Positions 1 through 10,768 of a stretch of 64,000 bases of DNA are shown in pieces (position 1 is the stretch's first letter; every line of letters begins with the position of its first letter). The notes beneath the pieces were generated by a model, which saw nothing but the letters and a program-made list of their open reading frames with translations, ran no database searches and was not told where the DNA came from. A program made the translations under genes and the position numbers. The stretch comes from Tieghemiomyces parasiticus (lineage: Eukaryota > Kickxellomycota > Dimargaritomycetes > Dimargaritales > Dimargaritaceae), in NCBI GenBank assembly GCA_027575765.1, contig JANBPT010000097.1:1-64000 (forward strand), read 5' to 3'.

Positions 1-1574
1 ATGGTAGATGAAAGTCGGAGGAAGGGAAGCGTGAAATGTATTAAAAAAGATAACTTCAAAAGTGATTATACGGAAATGTAAAAGATGAGAAGAGTTGCGA
101 TAGAAAGAAAAGGGGAAAGAAGGGGACTGGAAGAAACGGTGGGAGTATCGAGGGAAAGGGGAGAAAAAGTGGGGCGAGAGCAAGAGGCGTAGTAGGGGGA
201 GGTGAAATAATAGTAGTGAAGGGCCGGACCAAGGGAGGGAAGGGGCGGATGAGCATCAGTATATGTGACGAGCGAACGGATGTCCGAGCCATGGGGTTCG
301 TGGCCCAGGCCCTATTCACCAGCCACGGAACTAGCGGCCGCCCGGGCGTCATCGTGAACTTATGGTGCCAGCCCCACCCCGTAAAAGGAGGGGAGAAACG
401 GAGGGGCGGGGAAGGACGGTGGGAGAGAGCGTCGCCGTCAGACCAAAACAACCCGAGAGTGCCATCGTCGCAGGAGGGGGGGAGCACAAATTATCCCACA
501 TCCGTTGCCTCCGCACCCTTGGCCGCGCGGGGAGCGCTGCAAGTCCCGCAAGCTAAGCGACGGGGGCTATCGCGGTCCAAGAGCAAGGCGGAAGGCCTAA
601 AAAGGAGCACCAAGAGAGCGACCGGGTTAGTCACCCCGCCTGCCTTATCTGGGTGAGGCAGTGGGCATGCACGCATGCGGTTGGGGCCGCTCCAATATAC
701 GGGAGACAGGGCAACGTGTCCACTCCCTTCGCCCCCCCAGCTGGGTACAGCCGGCTATCCTGTGGGCCAATGAAGCCTAGGCCCGATCGGACGAATCGCC
801 GCTGTCCTGGTATGTCGTGGTGGCACCGGGGCGAGGCGGCCAGTAGGATAGTGGAAAAAAAGAAGGTGAGGCGAAGAGTGCTCGCAGCAAAACTCTCCCC
901 TTCCATGTAGGTGTGGGAAAGGTGGTTCGGCGGGGTCTTACCACCACTGCCAACGGTTCACCTATCACCCCCCCCACTCTCATCCTTCCCCCATCTGCAA
1001 TGGTGCTGGTCACGTTGTTCTCCCTTGGCATTGGACCATTTCGTTTAGCATTTTTGACTAGCGCCAGGTGTGCTGCGCCACCGGGCCAGCTGGAATGACG
1101 TGCAGGATACGCAGCATAATCTAATCGGTCACCCTCAAACGCTAATGGCGAACCCCGCTGCAATGCAGCAGCAATCGCCAGGCGGAGACAAGCCCGCAGA
1201 GCTCAGTGGTCCCCCCCGCTAGTTCCAACATCTGCATAGTCGGGTTGGGGAGGTTCGGTGCTGAAAACTTCATGTCAGGTGACCAATAGGACACTGGCAT
1301 CGGACCGCTGCACCTCATTTCTCGACCCTACACTAGCTGATATTCGTATGATCAGGACAGGGGCAACAGTCCCGTCCACCCAACTGTAGGGTGGTCCAGT
1401 ATGTATGTCACCTCGATTTTCATCAATTCTAGTACACAGGTAATTTAATATTGCGATCCTAGTCAAATACAACAGCTCGCTTCACCACATCCATAAAAAA
1501 GGGGCGATGCCCTCCCACATTTGCTGCTGTCCTTATGTACACCACATGAGACCGTCCGGGAGATGTCAACGGTC
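1..1574. other. Intergenic, no gene recognised
   Basis: GC-rich sequence at the left edge, downstream of the dCMP deaminase gene, which reads leftward and stops at 1575. Open frames on both strands here are short, Pro/Arg/Gly-rich and match no family I know, as expected for chance frames in GC-rich DNA. No tRNA-like cloverleaf or clear repeat was seen. It may hold the 3' UTR of DCD1 and the flank of a gene outside the window. Confidence 0.5.
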
Positions 1575-3352
1575 CTAAAACAGGAACAGCTCGCCCTCGA
1601 TATCGGCCTTGAGGATAGGCGGAATGTGCTGACGGAGGATGACACCGGCCTCGCTAAACACGCGGGCAGAGAGCTCGTCCATTCCGTAGGCCTGTGAGTA
1701 TACGACCTCCTGGACCCCGACCTGAACGATTTTCTTGGCACAGCCTAGCGGAAGGGGAAGGGGAGGGGGAGGCCAGATGAGAGCAGTGGTAAATGGAAGC
1801 CGGGAGGGTTGGCCAGGTTTGTTAGCCACCCCTGGGTACAACAGTCTTTGTGTCCACTGACCTCCTGGAACATTTCGCGCTCTCCTCTAGGGACAGTCTC
1901 ACTTACCTAGACAGGGACATGTGTTGCAGTAGAGAATACAGCGGCCTTTTCCTTCTACGCGGACCCGCCCGGCCTCCAACAGGGCATTCTCTTCGGCGTG
2001 GAGACACAGGCAATGGTGGAGGGACTGGCCGCATGGGGTGGCGGCGTTACAGCGCGGGCATCCGCCGTCGGCGCAGTTACGGATCCCGCGGGGACTGCCG
2101 TTGTACCCCGTTGAAATAATACGGTTGTCCTTAACCAGGATGCAGCCCACGCGCCGCTTCATGCAGTTGGACCGCCGTGACGCCAGTTCGGACAGCAACA
2201 TAAAGTATGTGTCCCACGAGGGTCGTAGGCGTTCCGGATTGTCCAGTCGTAACTGCTCCAGGTGTTTAAAGTAGTCGACCTGATCAGCGAACGAGTTGAC
2301 AATGTACATGTCAGCCGTCGCAATGATTTTGTAGAATGGGATAGCCTCGGCGGTGGTCACCGTCGTCTTGTCGCTGGGTTTGGCCCACGAGTAAAACCGC
2401 TCGCGATCCTGGCGTTCCAAAAACTCTCCCAAGTTGGGTGCATCGGCGCCTACTAGGTTGCATCTGTTGGGGGAAGTGCATGAGGCAGGCGCGGGAAAAG
2501 ACGCTCGGCTCGTGGTGGTTACTCAGAGTCGGTTGTGAGAGGCGATGCCTCATACCACTATCATTTTGGGAAGGGGTTGGGGGGGGCGGAAAAACCGATA
2601 TCACTAGGTATCAAGCTACGGCGGAAACCTCTGTCTGCCCCACGAACTTACTTGGATTGGAGACGCTTATAGCGTATCGTGGTGGGTGCATCAATTGCGA
2701 TGAGCAGGAAGAAGGGTCGTTTTCTGTACGGCATGGTAGTTGTGATGGTGTATCGGGTCCTCCAGTTAGGTTGTCAGGGGCAAACGACATGCATGCACAC
2801 GCAGTGGGGTAAACTCCCTGGGTTCCAAATGATAGTCACCAGGCAGGTCAAATATGGTTGACACCCGCCTCACCTACTACTTACCTGAGCAAGGTCAGGT
2901 CGGCGAGGCTGTCAATATCGCACACTACAAAGTTCTCCCGCCAGTGCTGCGTGGCGTACAGGAGTAGCGCCGCTACCGATGTGAAGAACTTGGTGTTCTC
3001 CGGGAGGTACGGCTTCGGGGCCAGCGCCACAGGCTGGAACTTGAGCGTATCGGCAAGAAAGGCCAGCGTGGTTTTTTTCCCACTGCACTCGGTACCTGGA
3101 GAGAGTAAGGGAAGGTGGATGGGGGGGGGAGGACGAGAAAGGTTAAGCCAGCAGTGGAGTAGGCAGATAATGTTTTTAGCCAAAACTAAAGTCGAGTCAG
3201 AGCCGTTCGATACGCAGCAGTTTTTGCCGAGACAAGGCATACAAAGTCGTTGGCAGGTAAAGTTGGGCATCCGACTTTCCTAGAATCGCTTGGGCTACCC
3301 ATGAGGGCGAATCGACTATGCCCAACTACCTACCAATGATAGAAATGAACAT
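1575..3352 (-). CDS. DCD1: dCMP deaminase, four exons
   Basis: Deoxycytidylate deaminase converts dCMP to dUMP, feeding thymidylate synthesis in the cytosol. Exons on the minus strand: 3352-3334, 3095-2885, 2463-1907 and 1744-1575, giving 318 residues (yeast Dcd1 is about 312). The first exon is only 19 bases (MFISIIG). It joins a P-loop-like start TECSGKKTT, the kinase-like N-terminal domain found in fungal Dcd1 proteins. The catalytic half carries SRSNCMKRRVGC, the zinc and proton-shuttle motif HAEENALLEAG, the second zinc ligands in CNTCPC, and a cysteine-rich loop CADGGCPRCN. The last exon restores CPCLGCAKKIVQ and ends LFLF. All junctions use GT-AG and keep the frame (phases 1, 2, 1). 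Identity is near certain; the first splice is inferred from frame and homology. Confidence 0.93.
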
Positions 3353-4164
3353 GTCGGTGACTAGAAGTGGGGACTACGGGCGAAGGGATGGAATGGACGA
3401 ATGTACTACGTGCTCGGGTCGAATCGGGTAATGCGGAAATAGTGAAAGACCAGGCAAGGGAATCGCGGCGGGATAAATACGACTGGAGGTTAGGAGTTAA
3501 GCGAGACGGACTGTGCGGACTTTAGATTTGTTCGGCGCCGGTGTAAACGGTATGGGGTTTGTTGGCCAGGCAGTACAAGCAGGTCCACAGCGTCAAGGTA
3601 AGGGGGAAGGGGGTGAGGTGGCTGTGTGCGATGTGAGAGGGGCGGTAGGGTGCTGCGAGGGTCAATGCGTGGACTGCCATGCACAATCCAGAATCTCGTA
3701 ATCTCCCCCCTAGGTCTTCAATGCTCAGATTTACCTCCAAGCCCGCCTCGTTCTTTAGGCCAAGCAGCGATCCGATAGTGCAACTGCTAAATCGTGGGGG
3801 GGGGAGTGGCGTGAGTTAGACTGCAGAAACCATTGTATTCATGACGAGCCGCCTTCTGGGCCACGGCGCCCCACCGAGATAATGGGCTCTGGAGCAAGAA
3901 AGAGGGCGCCGCACACACGTTTACTGCGCGATGGTAGCTCATTTGGCCCGCCGCTCAAATCAGCAGGTTACTTATTATCACATTCAAACGTGGTCGGATA
4001 GTCATTTACTAGTAAAACACTGATGGTAGAGGAAATGGTCCCCCAAATAAAGAAAATCTCGAGCGACCCACAAAAAAGTTAAACGGGGTCGAGTTATTCG
4101 ATCGGCAATGTGGAGTAATACAAGACAGTGGTAAGAAGCCTATATAACCCAAAGGCAACCCAGC
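3353..4164. other. Intergenic: DCD1 upstream region and 3' flank of CUE gene
   Basis: About 0.8 kb between the start of DCD1 and the stop of the CUE-domain gene, both on the minus strand. It should hold the DCD1 promoter and the 3' UTR of the upstream gene. The only open frames are 60-72 residues on opposite strands over 3490-3740 and look like noise. Confidence 0.5.
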
Positions 4165-6039
4165 CTACAGTGCCTTGGAATGGCCTCCGTTACTCCGCTG
4201 CTGGTCTTCGGCGTCGATCATGTTCCAGTCGGTCTCGGCCGAATTTGAAGTTGGCGACGTTGAAAGGGCATTGGCTTTAAAGGCCGCAGCCGTTGTATCG
4301 CCACCGGCTGCGGCGGGCGATTGACGCAGGGCGGCTGGGGAGGTGTGGAAATCCACCTCGGTAAACTCCGAGTTAGAATTACGAGCTGGCACCGACGTCG
4401 AAGGCGAGAATGTCGTCGTCGTCTGGTTGACATGCGGTGAGGTGTGGTTTGACCAGTCCGCCGCAGTCCCCGGAAGTGTGGGCGAGGCCTCGTGGGTGGT
4501 AGGGTAGCGGTGAGCGTTATCCCCGGCGTGGCCAGTCGTCGTCGTTGGGAGGGTACTCGGCACCGGTGGTGCGGCCGGGACGATGAGGACCGGGGACGTG
4601 GACGAGAGGCCAGCGGGCACAGGCGGCGACGGCATCGTCGCAGGACGGGCCGGCGTGACGGCCGGACTGTGGTCGTTGGACCGGCTGGAGTCGGACGATA
4701 TACGGAAATCGGTCGGTCGAGGCGGGAGCTGGGGCGCCGGACCGCTGGGCAGATCGTCGTCCAGGAGGAATGAGGTGGTACGGTCGCCGGTGCCGGTACC
4801 ACGGCGCGGGAGCGTCGGCGGGGGTGGGCCATACAGGTCCACTTCCTCCTCTTCGTCCTGGATAATTCGGCGATGACCGGAGGTGTGGGTGTTGGCGCGG
4901 CGCAGGTGGTCCGTGGGGTCGCCATTGGATCCGTGCCGGCCCTGGGAAGAGGAGGGGGCGGTCTGCGGGTTATAGAGCGGGGTGGCGCTGGGACTCTGGT
5001 ACTCGGCGGTACTGTCGTGGTTGACCACCTCGTTGAACTTCTTGGACATCTGAGAGAAGAACCCTTGCATCTTGACCTTAGTGGTCTCGGCAAACGTGTT
5101 CATCTTGGCCACGAAGTCCGTCTCGTCTTCGTAGTCCCCGTAACGGCGCCGATCGCCACCCGCGTTCGGTTCGACCGGTCGTTGCTGGTAGTGGCCATTC
5201 GGGTCGTAGTAGGACGCCCGTGGGTTTCGCCCGTCGTTAGGCCGGTTAGGCAGGTGCGGAGGTGCCTGCGACGGCTGGTTACGAACTTGTTCGGCACGAC
5301 GATTCAGCTCTTCGAACGCCTCGCGCTCCTCGTCTTCGAGCCGGAGGGCTAATTCTAAGTCGCGGGCAATCTGTTCGTCCTGGCTGGTGTCGACAACCCC
5401 TGCAGCATTCCCGTCCGCAGGCAGGGTGGGTGCCGCCGCAGTGGAGATTGTGCGGGGTTCGGCAGATGTGGTGTCGGTAGTAAGGTGGGTATGGTTACCA
5501 TCGGCCGGGGACGTCGGATAGAGGTTGGTGGTAGCAACGGCGGGAGTCGGGGCAGAGGTTACCGCCGTCCTCCCTGTGGTGTCCACCGAGGAGAAGGGGC
5601 CTGCAGCATGGTCGGTACTGGGGGTGGCCCAGACGGCGCCAGCGGGCTCGTCACGCTGTATAGGATTACTCATCGCCGAGCCCGGCCGCTCGTTGTCATT
5701 CAAGTATGGTGAGGAGCCTAAGGCTGAAAAGGTGACAGCGCGCGCCAAGGACGAAGTGGACCTGCGCCGGTCGTCGGCCGGGGCAGCGCACGCTGGGTAC
5801 GTGGCGGGCTCCGCGTCCGAATGCTGGCTGTGCGCCGTGGCCTCACCGGTGGCTACGGGATGGGCGGGCTTATCGGTCACGACTTGGTCTTGACCCTTAT
5901 GGCTGGGGCTGGAAATTTCTAGGAGGGAGCTGATGGTGGAGTTGAGGTTCCCGTTGTTGGCCTGGAGCACGGCCTCGCAGATTTCCGGGTCCACGTCTGG
6001 AAACATGCGCTTCAGGATGGCAATGTTCGGGTCGGCCAT
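4165..6039 (-). CDS. CUE-domain protein, Cue5/Tollip-like ubiquitin-Atg8 adaptor candidate
   Basis: Intronless, 624 residues, starting at the first in-frame ATG (context CCACCATGG). Residues 5-43 form a CUE ubiquitin-binding domain: the MFP motif at 12-14, then PEICEAVLQANNGNLNSTI and a dileucine near 39-40. Next comes a long Ser/Thr/Pro/Ala-rich disordered region. A charged helix around EQIARDLELALRLEDEERE and a conserved-looking segment DETDFVAKMNTFAETTKVK follow in the second half. The C-terminus has TDWNMIDAED (W605 to I608), a good Atg8-interacting motif. Yeast Cue5 and human Tollip bind ubiquitin through CUE and Atg8 through such a motif, delivering aggregates to autophagy, so I infer that role here. 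The CUE assignment is firm; Cue5 orthology is likely but unproven. Confidence 0.85.
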   Translation of the reverse strand: MADPNIAILKRMFPDVDPEICEAVLQANNGNLNSTISSLLEISSPSHKGQDQVVTDKPAHPVATGEATAHSQHSDAEPATYPACAAPADDRRRSTSSLARAVTFSALGSSPYLNDNERPGSAMSNPIQRDEPAGAVWATPSTDHAAGPFSSVDTTGRTAVTSAPTPAVATTNLYPTSPADGNHTHLTTDTTSAEPRTISTAAAPTLPADGNAAGVVDTSQDEQIARDLELALRLEDEEREAFEELNRRAEQVRNQPSQAPPHLPNRPNDGRNPRASYYDPNGHYQQRPVEPNAGGDRRRYGDYEDETDFVAKMNTFAETTKVKMQGFFSQMSKKFNEVVNHDSTAEYQSPSATPLYNPQTAPSSSQGRHGSNGDPTDHLRRANTHTSGHRRIIQDEEEEVDLYGPPPPTLPRRGTGTGDRTTSFLLDDDLPSGPAPQLPPRPTDFRISSDSSRSNDHSPAVTPARPATMPSPPVPAGLSSTSPVLIVPAAPPVPSTLPTTTTGHAGDNAHRYPTTHEASPTLPGTAADWSNHTSPHVNQTTTTFSPSTSVPARNSNSEFTEVDFHTSPAALRQSPAAAGGDTTAAAFKANALSTSPTSNSAETDWNMIDAEDQQRSNGGHSKAL

Positions 6040-7701
6040 GGTGGCTAAACTAAAGGAGGCTGGGTGAGAGCGGAGTGGCAATTCCTAAGCAGGGTAGGTG
6101 TGACGGACAAATTGGTGAATGAAGCGGACACTCTCGGAAAGTAGGTTATGGAAATGAGAGTCAACGTTCGGGGGAATATACAGGGTGTTCAAGAGGGCGA
6201 GGTCAACGAGAAGGAAAGAAATACGTGGTGAGGGAAGTGGTAGGGAAGCCGCTGGACGGGATATTGGTAGGTGCTGTGTGCGATACCCAAAAGGTGAGCG
6301 GCGGGATATTATGTGCTACGCACGTCATACACACGCGCCAAGGCTCTTTCAAGCGTCAATTGAAGGCCTGAGGGGTGGTAAAAATCGCCAAGGGTCTCTC
6401 GTATGGCGTAGCGCGACGGTAGGGATGACGGACTGGTCAAGTCCTGGGGTAAAAGAAAAGCGTGGGGTCAAGGAAACAGGTACGCTGCAACGAAGGGTTC
6501 ACGGCGATACGTAGCCGGCTGTAATGGAAGCCTGCCGGAGCTAGTGAGGGGCAGGGGCAAGTGGGTTTAGGGAGGGATGTCGCAGGTGCCACGAAAGGTG
6601 TGGCGCTCAACAGCTCGGTCGGAGATGGGGGGGGGTTTAGCAGGTGTCAAGGCGGTGTAATGGGTAGGCTGCGGACGTTTGGAGTTAGTAGGGCTGGCCA
6701 CAGTATGTTGGAAGGGAAGTTTAAGCTAACAGCGAGTCAAACGACGGCTGAAGACGAGGATTAATGGGAGAGGCGTGGTATAATGCCCTGACACCCGTCT
6801 CCCTTGCCTTTTATACTCACCCATTCCCTCGGGACTATTTCATGGACAACGCATACAAAGTAGTGCCGTCTACATTTCCCCGCGGAAAGGGGCAGCGGCC
6901 AGTATTGGCGCGTGGAGGGAGGGAGGGGACATACAGTGCCGAGGTCTGCCAAGCCTTGGCCGCCGCCCCCTTTCTCTTGACATTCGGTGAGACAACAGGC
7001 CTATTGGGTGCAGCCAACCACAGCGGCGTGGTCAGTTAGAGCCGGCAGGTATCCCCACATCCGATGCCAAGAAATACTCCTAGTTGGTCACGCTTGGCCC
7101 CCTCGTTACCGGATATGGTACGAGTAGCGAAAAATCGGTATATAAATGTTGCGCGAATAATCCGACCTCCCCCCTGCTGGATTGGGCGCCGTGAAAGACG
7201 GTATTACTAAATTGTCCATACATGTCACCTCAAGGCCGTGGCTGCCAGGGGGAAGCACCTCAAGCACATGGTGGCCCAGACGAGATTGGGCGCTGGTCGG
7301 TTACTGGCCATGGTAGCAGGCGAGTGTCGACGTATGCCCAGCTGGGTGGGCTTGGCCGCACGCCAAGCACCGTCTTTGGAACCTTCTATGCACACCGCCC
7401 TCGGTCTGTGTAACGGTATACAACCTCACCACCACTTGGTCGCTTCCCATTTCTCCAATCTCACCCTTGCCCTCGCTCGTCTGCGGTCCAAACCGGTGTG
7501 CAATAGGCAATTCGCTACATATGGTCCGAAAGGCCAGGCTAAAGATCTAATGTACGATTGTTCGCACGGCCTACGATAAATAAACTAAAAGGTACAGGTT
7601 TTATTCGTACCTATCCGTGCTGTGGCGTAGCCTACCGTGTTCAAAAGTAGCACAGTCCTCCCTAATCCCCTTGGGCTTCGCGACGTCGATTCACCAGCGC
7701 G
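6040..7701. other. Long intergenic region, no gene recognised
   Basis: About 1.66 kb between the start of the CUE gene (minus) and the stop of NDUFA8 (minus). It must contain the CUE gene promoter and the NDUFA8 3' UTR. Open frames up to 113 residues occur on both strands but overlap one another, lack recognisable motifs and have skewed Arg/Gly composition. A small unrecognised gene or a non-coding RNA cannot be excluded. Confidence 0.45.
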
Positions 7702-8533
7702 TTAGAATGTGTTACGGCTGTTACCAAAGTACCGCTTGGTCTGCTCGTGCACGGGTGTCCCGGTCTTGGGGGCGCCGGGGACCTGCTTTTTGTAGCCCTA
7801 CCAAGTGCCAGCCAGCGGGAAGAGTAAGTGCGAATTAGGCAGGTTAGTTTGATAAAACCAGGGTATTGTGTGTACCGCCCCCGTTCGCCCATGCGCGTCC
7901 GCGGAGCTCAGCATAAGCCCCTAGGTCCTTAGTCGTAAACTAAATACGCCACCCGCACTTACAAAGTTCTTGAAGATGCATTCGTTGAGTGGCTGCTCCT
8001 CGGGACGGCAGGAATACAGCTCGTGGTTGTTGAGCTCCAGACAGTTCCAATGGGCCGTCAGTTGTTTATGGCAGCGCTCGCGTAACTTGGTGAGTCTGGT
8101 AATTCAGAGGGGGTAGAAGGGGGTGACAGGCGTGGTGCGAAGAAAAGGCTGATTAGCTATCGCAGTTGCTGACCACCTTAAATCGAACCCCTAGAAATCG
8201 ACCAACGTATCGGACGGAGCACCTCTGCACGAATAACCTAACGATTCTCAACGGAAATGCATATAGCCAAGGTCGCATCACTTACAGGTCGATGGAGCAG
8301 CGGGTAACGCGGGCGCCCTCCTTAAGGCAGTGAGCGGGGTTCTCGTCCTCGGCCTTGCACAGCATAAAGTCTTCGTTGTATTCCTTGCAGTGGGCGCCTA
8401 GGGCAAAGGCCGTCGAGGCCAGAATCGCCGACGTGGCCCCCACATTGGGTACATCGGCCACCTTGGCCGGTGGCGGGGTGGGGTCGACCCACTCCTCGTA
8501 CGGCTGGTGATCGTAGCCTGGCCGGTTGCTCAT
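7702..8533 (-). CDS. NDUFA8: Mitochondrial complex I subunit NDUFA8, three exons
   Basis: Accessory subunit (19 kDa, PGIV) of NADH:ubiquinone oxidoreductase on the intermembrane-space side. Exons on the minus strand: 8533-8286, 8095-7963 and 7797-7702, giving 158 residues. Four CX9C motifs are intact: CKEYNEDFMLC, CLKEGARVTRC, CHKQLTAHWNC and CRPEEQPLNEC. This quadruple pattern is diagnostic of NDUFA8, and its proteins are imported and oxidised by the Mia40 pathway. The protein has no cleavable presequence, as usual for the family. The C-terminal exon gives GYKKQVPGAPKTGTPVHEQT, matching the conserved family end. Donors are GTAAGT and frames continue through both introns. Its presence shows the organism has complex I. 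It is transcribed divergently from DCC1. Confidence 0.95.
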
Positions 8534-9327
8534 GGTGGTCGTAGACTAAAACAGAGGGAGGTCCAAAATGGTTGTGCGAAAATAAAGGGAACGATGATAG
8601 TTGGGGCCACGGGACAGATGGTGGAGGGGCAAGGCGAACGGTATCTAAAACAGGGAGGGCGAGGGTCGGAATGGAATGTGACGAAGCGGACGAAAGGCGG
8701 TAGAGGTCACGGTTAGATCAGCGATAGTGCCCAGCAGGAAGACGAGAGCTGACATTGTGGGGTGTGGGCGGGTGAAATGGGGAGGGGGAGTCAACTTGGG
8801 GTCTTACCATTGGCACGCGGTGCATTCTTTGCTCCGCCTTTTGGTAGCTCATCCTAGCTGGCAAGTATAGGGAGCTGCTAGCCCTTTCGCTGCCTACGGT
8901 AGGCGGATGCTGCTGGCCTAGTTTGGGAGTATAAGTTGGATAGTGACCCCGTCTCTTTACTCCTGCTAGGGACTTACCAGGCAATGCGGGTTGGGTTGGT
9001 GCAGAATGTCGAACGCGCTGCGGAGGAGGCGATGCGTGCGACAAGCCCCTCCCCCTCCCACCATGCTCACTACGAGGGCCAGCGAGGGTAGGGTGGAGGC
9101 GGTAGTTAGAGAGCTCATATGCGGGACTTGTTTACGCTACCATGGGCCATCGACTACGTTTCCCTAGCGTTAGGCCTCTTTACTAGACTCTATTGGCAAT
9201 CGCTCACTCGCCTTGCCGGCCTTATCCCATTCTCGCACCTACCCCGGTTCCGAAGCAGCTTGCACCCTCGGGCCGGATCCTTTGCCCTCCCGACTCACCC
9301 ACCTTCGCATACACAAACCGATTCGCA
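8534..9327. other. Divergent promoter region between NDUFA8 and DCC1
   Basis: About 0.8 kb separating two genes that read away from each other, so both promoters lie here. The last 100 bases before DCC1 are pyrimidine-rich. A GTAAG-like donor on the minus strand near 8974-8984 has no plausible coding partner. No conserved coding sequence was seen. Confidence 0.5.
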
Positions 9328-10542
9328 ATGGCAGCCCCTACAACCAAATGCCGTGTGGTGATAGCCGACGACTTCCACCCGGTCAGTGCACACCGCCTCC
9401 TTGAGATCCCACCGGAGCTCGCCGACTGGCTTGAGCAGCCATCGACGGGCGAGAGTAGCGCGACCCAGGTCTACGGGTCGGACACCCGGGTCCTGGAGTT
9501 GCGCGGCCTGGAAGACGACACAGCGGTATTATGCACCCCGGAAGTCACATATGAGATTCGCCAGGTCAACGTGTCAAACTCCCTCCTCATCGTGGGCCCG
9601 CGACAAGACGCTAACGCCGCGGTCGAGGTCGGTATGCAACTTGATGACGATGGCGAGGATGCTGGTGCTGTCTGCCTACCAACGCTGGAAATCCTAGGGG
9701 CCATTGAAAGCCACCTCGAAATCGAGGTTTGTCCGCCGCGACCACACCGGCTCCGGGAAATCCTGCAGGTGACCAGTTACCGGGGCCCGGACTACGAGTC
9801 TCTGGTCTTGCAGGACGTGCGGCCACCGACCTGGGAGGAAATCCGCGAGCGCGTGCAGATGAGCGACACCCAACTCCAACGCGCCCTCCGCGACGCACCG
9901 GCCATCCTCATCGACGGGCACTACCGGCTCCTTGAGGGTAACTACCTACGATCTCTTCTGCAACTTATCACTGCTGAATGCACCATCCAGGATATTCCGC
10001 TCGACCGGATTCCCGTCACCGACTGCGCCCGCTATTTGGCAGATCACGACGTAAGTCCAGATCTCCTAGCTCAGGTCCTATGGGCCTTTGCACCGGATAC
10101 CCACGTCACGTACGAACCACGCGGAGTCTACACTCTTGACCCCCGCAAGTACGCCCGGTTCATGGCCCTGCAACTCTTCGAGGCCGAGGCCGACCGGCAG
10201 TGGCGACGTCGCGATTTCCTGGGGGCCTGGCGGGCCTTAGTCCCGGAGTGTCTACCACTTGAGCCGGGAGTCCTTGAGGATCTGGCCCTGTCCTTCGTTA
10301 ACGAGCGAGACCAGCTGCAGTACCTTCGCTACTTTCCCACAACGAACCTGCCCGCCGATCCGGTGCATTGTTTCCGGATACTATTCCAGGCCAAAGAGAA
10401 GTGGGCTCCGACCGAGATGCTGCCCTACGTGCGCCATCTCAGTGCTTCTCCCAAGAAACTAGATGCCCTTATCCTTAAGTATTGCCGGTCATCCAAGGTA
10501 CGTGGCGAGGTTATGTACTCCAGTCGGGTGCGGACTCATTAG
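9328..10542 (+). CDS. DCC1: Sister chromatid cohesion protein Dcc1
   Basis: Subunit of the alternative Ctf18-Dcc1-Ctf8 clamp loader, which loads PCNA and supports cohesion at replication forks in the nucleus. Intronless, 404 residues (human DSCC1 about 393). The start is the first in-frame ATG (MAAPTTKCRVV); the open frame extends upstream without ATG. Family marks are the early strand RVLELRGLEDDTAVLCTP, followed by TYEIRQVNVSNSLLIVG, which matches the conserved DCC1 block. The C-terminal winged-helix region carries LLAQVLWAFAPDTH and the end LILKYCRSSK. A GTACGT string just after this could look like a donor, but reading through gives GEVMYSSR, matching the typical end of the family, so I keep it unspliced. 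Confidence 0.92.
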   Translation: MAAPTTKCRVVIADDFHPVSAHRLLEIPPELADWLEQPSTGESSATQVYGSDTRVLELRGLEDDTAVLCTPEVTYEIRQVNVSNSLLIVGPRQDANAAVEVGMQLDDDGEDAGAVCLPTLEILGAIESHLEIEVCPPRPHRLREILQVTSYRGPDYESLVLQDVRPPTWEEIRERVQMSDTQLQRALRDAPAILIDGHYRLLEGNYLRSLLQLITAECTIQDIPLDRIPVTDCARYLADHDVSPDLLAQVLWAFAPDTHVTYEPRGVYTLDPRKYARFMALQLFEAEADRQWRRRDFLGAWRALVPECLPLEPGVLEDLALSFVNERDQLQYLRYFPTTNLPADPVHCFRILFQAKEKWAPTEMLPYVRHLSASPKKLDALILKYCRSSKVRGEVMYSSRVRTH

Positions 10543-10768
10543 GTGGGAGTCGAAAAGTCGGCCTTTATCTGCTGGCAGATTGCGTTTGTCACGGCTTTCG
10601 GTAACTGGGCCAAGTTTAATGAATGGTAAACGTATACAAGAAAATTGATATATATTTTTTTGGAAAAATAAGTAAACAAAGGAAGAGCAACGAGCTATGT
10701 ATGCGAGGTATGGATGTGGGAAGCCCGCTGGAATCTGAGGAACCGGAGGGTGCCAAAGGATCGTAATT

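Noticed and set aside
1..1574. Overlapping frames of 60-146 codons on both strands
   Set aside because: Mutually overlapping, Arg/Pro/Gly-rich and without recognisable domains.
8974..8984. GTAAGT-like donor on the minus strand upstream of NDUFA8
   Set aside because: No coding sequence precedes it; at best a 5' UTR intron, which cannot be supported.
9193..9327. Longer N-terminus for DCC1
   Set aside because: The open frame has no ATG before 9328; upstream translation would need TTG.
10496..10506. GTACGT as an intron donor near the end of DCC1
   Set aside because: Reading through gives the family-typical C-terminal YSSR motif and an early stop, so splicing is not needed.
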